Of a stretch of 7,791 nucleotides of DNA, positions 5,066 through 7,791 are shown piece by piece. The translations under genes and the position numbers were made by a program. Location of the stretch: NCBI GenBank assembly GCA_903906615.1, contig CAIVKT010000633.1, positions 1 through 7,791 of the forward strand, read 5' to 3'. The DNA comes from an uncultured Bacteroidota bacterium. Its GTDB lineage: Bacteria > Bacteroidota > Bacteroidia > Chitinophagales > Chitinophagaceae. The first letter of the stretch is position 1, and each line of letters begins with the position of its first letter. The notes under the pieces are model-generated. The model was given only the letters and a program-made list of their open reading frames with translations, was not told where the DNA came from and did no database searches.

Positions 5066-7582
5066 ATGAGTTTTACTTTGCGGGAGCGGATAAAACCCCG
5101 GCACATGTCAAAGAAAAAAAACTCATCTGTAAAGAGCGATGCACATATAACCCATAGAGCGCCGCAGCAGACTGCGCAAGAAACAAGCGCCCCTGCGCCT
5201 TCTCTTTTGTTGTCAAAGATCGCAGGAAAGGAGCTTTATATACTTATGGCTGCTATTGCTTTAGGCTGCTTTGTGGTGTTCAAGGATTTTATTTTGTTCG
5301 AGAAGGTGTATCTCTTCAAAGATATTGGCAGCGACTCTATTAATATATACTTTCCATGGCTGGTGCATATGACCGATTATATCAGGGCAAATGGCGTGCC
5401 TACCTGGACCTTCTCGCAGGGATTGGGGCAAAACATGTTCCCGCTATGGATAGGCGATATTTTCTCGAACCTGCTCATGTTGTTGTTCAGTAAGCAGAGC
5501 CTGCCTTATACGCTGGCCTATGTAGAGGTTATCAAAATATTGCTTTGCGGCTGGGTGTTCTATAAATATCTTACCGAGCTGAAGTTGCATAAATACGCAG
5601 CCTGCATAGGCGCGTTCCTGTTTGCATTCAGCGGCTATATCATACTTGGCGGCTGCTGGACGATATTTTCTCTTGAGGCATTGTATGTGGCCATGATGCT
5701 CTATGGTTTTGAGCGCTGGCTGAACCATGGCAAGTGGCTATGGTTTGTTGTTGGCCTTACTGCCATTAGCTTTTTGCAGCCGTTCTTCCTGTTCCCGTAT
5801 GCTATATTCCTGGCGGTGTATATACCGGTACGGTACAACGATATACATGATGGCACATGGAAACAGTTTCCTGTATTCCTGCTCAAGACACTGGGGCTAT
5901 CAGTGCTGGGTGTGGCTATAAGCGCCTACCAGCTTTTCCCCGACCTGCTGCAATATATAGAAAGCCCGAGGGTAGGCGGCGAGGCACAACTGATAGACAA
6001 ACTGAAAGCACAGCCTGTATTTGGCGTGGCAGAAGACTGGCTGCGGTTTACCACCACCTTCAGGATGTTCAGCAGCGATATGCTGGGATCGGGTAGTGCT
6101 TTCCAGGGTTGGCAGAATTATTTGGAGGCGCCTTTGTTCTATTGTGGCATCTTCTGCCTGGTTACCTTCCCGCAGGTGTTTGTAGGTATGAACAGGAAAC
6201 AGCGCATAGCCTACGGTATAATGACCGGCATATTTGTACTGCCGATTTTCTTCCCGTTCTTCCGCTATACCTTCTGGGCATATACGGGGGATTACTTCCG
6301 CACCTTCTCTTTAGTGATCACGCTGCTGCTGCTGCTGTATACGGCCAAAGCGCTGAGTAATATAATGAACACCGGCAAGGTGAACCTGATCGTCTTGGGC
6401 GTTACTGTTGCTTTCCTGCTGTTCCTGTTATATACACCGGCTGAGCAATTTGCACCTGCCATTAATAGCGGCCTGCGGTCATTTGCCACACTGCTGATAT
6501 TTATTTATGCAGGCGTGCTATACGGGCTTAGCACCAAGGGCGAATTGAAGAACATATCGCGGGTGGCGCTGGTGGTGGTTTGTTTCTTTGAGTTGATCTA
6601 CTTCTCCTCACAAACTATTGGTGAGCGCGATGTAATGACCAGCAGCGACCTAACCGACAGGGTAGGGTATAACGACTATACGGTGGATGCAATAAAATAC
6701 CTGAAAGCTAAAGACCATAGTTTTTTCCGCGTGAATAAGGATTATGCGTCGGGCATGGCTATACACCAGAGCATCAATGATGCCAAGGTGCAGGGCTACT
6801 ATGGCTCGGCATCTTATTACTCCTTCAACCAGAAGAACTATATCAAATTCCTGGCAGGGCTGGGCGTTATAGACCCGAAGAATGAAATGGCTACCCGCTG
6901 GGCTATGGGTGTTGGTGGCAGACCTTTACTGTTCTCTCTTGTTAGTGGCAAATACTGGTTAGTGAAAAAGCCGGATACGCATGTGGAAACATTTGGGTAT
7001 GACCAGGTAGGGACTTTTGGCGACGTAAAGGTGTACCAAAACAGGTTTGTTATTCCCTTTGGTGTAGCTTATGATACTGTGCTGGATGAGGCATCGTTCA
7101 AAAAGATGAGCAACTTCCAGAAGGACCAATACTTGCTGAGGGGCTGTGTAATAGACAGTGCGGATGCCGACCTGCTGGCTATGGGCAAAAAGTTCAATAT
7201 GGCGGATACGACCATTCCGTTCTCGCTGGACCGGTATGCCGGCTATGTAACTAACCTGAGAAAAGATACACTGACGATCACACAGTTCAAGGAAAGCGAC
7301 ATCAAGGGTACGATCAATGTTGCTGCGCCTAAAATATTGTTCTTCTCCATCCCGTTTGATGAAGGATGGAGCGCAACGATCAATGGCGCGCCTGCAAAGC
7401 TGTACAAAGTAGATTGCGGCCTCACCGGGCTGAAACTTGCTGCCGGTAAGAACGATGTCGAGATCAGCTTTGAGCCGCGCCTGATGAAGAAAGGAGCAAT
7501 GGTGTCTTTGGTGAGCCTGTTGGTTTTTGCAGGCCTGTTATTTGTAACCCGCAAAAAAAATACGGCACCATCAAACGCCTGA
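5066..7582 (+). CDS. YfhO-family polytopic membrane protein, putative glycosyltransferase
   Basis: The 838-residue product matches the YfhO family of large membrane proteins. The best-studied Firmicutes members transfer sugars from lipid carriers to teichoic acids outside the membrane. After a hydrophilic N-terminal tail the first membrane segment is about 57-78. Its outer loop holds the family's conserved DIGSDSINIYFPW (86-98) and PTWTFSQGLGQNMFP (112-126), where the Asp residues are catalytic candidates by analogy with GT-C enzymes. About 12-14 further hydrophobic segments run to residue 514. Residues 515-805 are a large extracytoplasmic domain ending in the typical YfhO block (PKILFFSIPFDEGWSATING, 755-774). 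A last membrane helix at 808-827 and a Lys/Arg-rich tail close the protein. The start is ambiguous: the ATG at 5105 (residue 14, MSKKKN) is equally natural and neither has a clear ribosome site. The next gene starts one base after the stop, so the two are translationally coupled. The acceptor glycan cannot be read from sequence; Bacteroidota have no teichoic acids, so the target must differ. Confidence 0.88.
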   Translation: MSFTLRERIKPRHMSKKKNSSVKSDAHITHRAPQQTAQETSAPAPSLLLSKIAGKELYILMAAIALGCFVVFKDFILFEKVYLFKDIGSDSINIYFPWLVHMTDYIRANGVPTWTFSQGLGQNMFPLWIGDIFSNLLMLLFSKQSLPYTLAYVEVIKILLCGWVFYKYLTELKLHKYAACIGAFLFAFSGYIILGGCWTIFSLEALYVAMMLYGFERWLNHGKWLWFVVGLTAISFLQPFFLFPYAIFLAVYIPVRYNDIHDGTWKQFPVFLLKTLGLSVLGVAISAYQLFPDLLQYIESPRVGGEAQLIDKLKAQPVFGVAEDWLRFTTTFRMFSSDMLGSGSAFQGWQNYLEAPLFYCGIFCLVTFPQVFVGMNRKQRIAYGIMTGIFVLPIFFPFFRYTFWAYTGDYFRTFSLVITLLLLLYTAKALSNIMNTGKVNLIVLGVTVAFLLFLLYTPAEQFAPAINSGLRSFATLLIFIYAGVLYGLSTKGELKNISRVALVVVCFFELIYFSSQTIGERDVMTSSDLTDRVGYNDYTVDAIKYLKAKDHSFFRVNKDYASGMAIHQSINDAKVQGYYGSASYYSFNQKNYIKFLAGLGVIDPKNEMATRWAMGVGGRPLLFSLVSGKYWLVKKPDTHVETFGYDQVGTFGDVKVYQNRFVIPFGVAYDTVLDEASFKKMSNFQKDQYLLRGCVIDSADADLLAMGKKFNMADTTIPFSLDRYAGYVTNLRKDTLTITQFKESDIKGTINVAAPKILFFSIPFDEGWSATINGAPAKLYKVDCGLTGLKLAAGKNDVEISFEPRLMKKGAMVSLVSLLVFAGLLFVTRKKNTAPSNA

Positions 7583-7583
7583 T

Positions 7584-7791
7584 ATGAAGAAGATACTGGT
7601 AACAGGTGGTTCGGGGTTTATAGGGCGAAACGTGGCGGAATCGTACCTGCAGGATAAGTATGAGCTGGTAGCGCCTAAGCGCAGCGAGCTGGATTGCAGT
7701 GACGACGAAAGTGTGCGCCGCTACTTTGCACAACACAGCTTTGATGTGGTGATACACAGCGCAGCAAAACCGGGGCATAGAAATGCCGGAG
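7584..7791 (+). CDS. NAD(P)-dependent epimerase/dehydratase-type SDR, N-terminal part
   Basis: Sixty-nine codons are visible before the window ends. The protein opens MKKILVTGGSGFIGRNVAE, with the TGxxGxIG dinucleotide-binding motif at residues 7-14, and continues through a segment rich in acidic residues to FDVVIHSAAKPGHRNAG. This is the beta-4 strand of the Rossmann fold with the usual HxAA-type turn. It places the protein in the extended SDR superfamily of sugar-nucleotide epimerases, dehydratases and reductases. The catalytic YxxxK lies beyond the edge, so the exact reaction cannot be decided. The ATG at 7584 overlaps nothing but follows the YfhO stop by one base, indicating the same transcript. 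A role in making or modifying a nucleotide sugar used by the neighbouring membrane proteins is inferred. Confidence 0.85.
   Translation, partial: MKKILVTGGSGFIGRNVAESYLQDKYELVAPKRSELDCSDDESVRRYFAQHSFDVVIHSAAKPGHRNAG

Noticed and set aside
6323..6337. Run of five CTG codons
   Set aside because: It encodes a Leu stretch in a membrane helix of the YfhO protein, which is ordinary and too short to be a meaningful microsatellite.
7464..7778. 104-codon - strand frame across the YfhO/SDR junction
   Set aside because: It overlaps two convincing + strand genes, and its product has no family features.

Overview
This window looks like chromosomal DNA from a member of the Bacteroidota, possibly a Chitinophagaceae-type organism, although the family is only a guess. 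The reasons are near-consensus Bacteroidota promoter boxes (TAnnTTTG, with TTG about 19 bp upstream in one case), no obvious Shine-Dalgarno sequences before the starts, moderate GC content, and protein types common in that phylum (a tandem OmpA-domain protein, YfhO-like giant membrane proteins, an RluD with an acidic leader). Coding density is high. No mobile element, tRNA, rRNA or CRISPR array is visible.

Layout: (1) 1-209, + strand: the 3' end of an unrecognised gene. (2) 210-341: a convergent intergenic region with two strong hairpins (stems 223-237/246-260 and 307-316/324-333) and an imperfect 20-bp tandem duplication. (3) 342-1421, - strand: an RluD-type 23S rRNA pseudouridine synthase with its own TAnnTTTG box almost touching the ATG. 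(4) 1470-2300, - strand: a secreted protein with two OmpA-like domains. (5) 2336-4942, - strand: an 868-residue polytopic membrane protein with GT-C glycosyltransferase-like architecture and a C-terminal LamG/concanavalin-like domain. (6) 4943-5065: a 123-bp divergent promoter region. (7) 5066-7582, + strand: an 838-residue YfhO-family membrane protein. (8) 7584 to the window end, + strand: the N-terminus of an NAD(P)-dependent sugar epimerase/dehydratase-type SDR, one base after the YfhO stop.

How the genes may work together: the two giant membrane proteins diverge from one short control region. One is followed by a sugar-nucleotide-type SDR and the other by a cell-wall-binding OmpA-like protein. 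Together they suggest a small cell-envelope glycan locus: lipid-linked sugar transfer at the periplasmic face, precursor supply, and an envelope anchor. This is inference from architecture and context, since no substrate can be read from the sequence. The rluD gene and the fragment at the left edge look like ordinary neighbours. The least familiar item is the polytopic GT-C-like protein with a LamG-type periplasmic tail.
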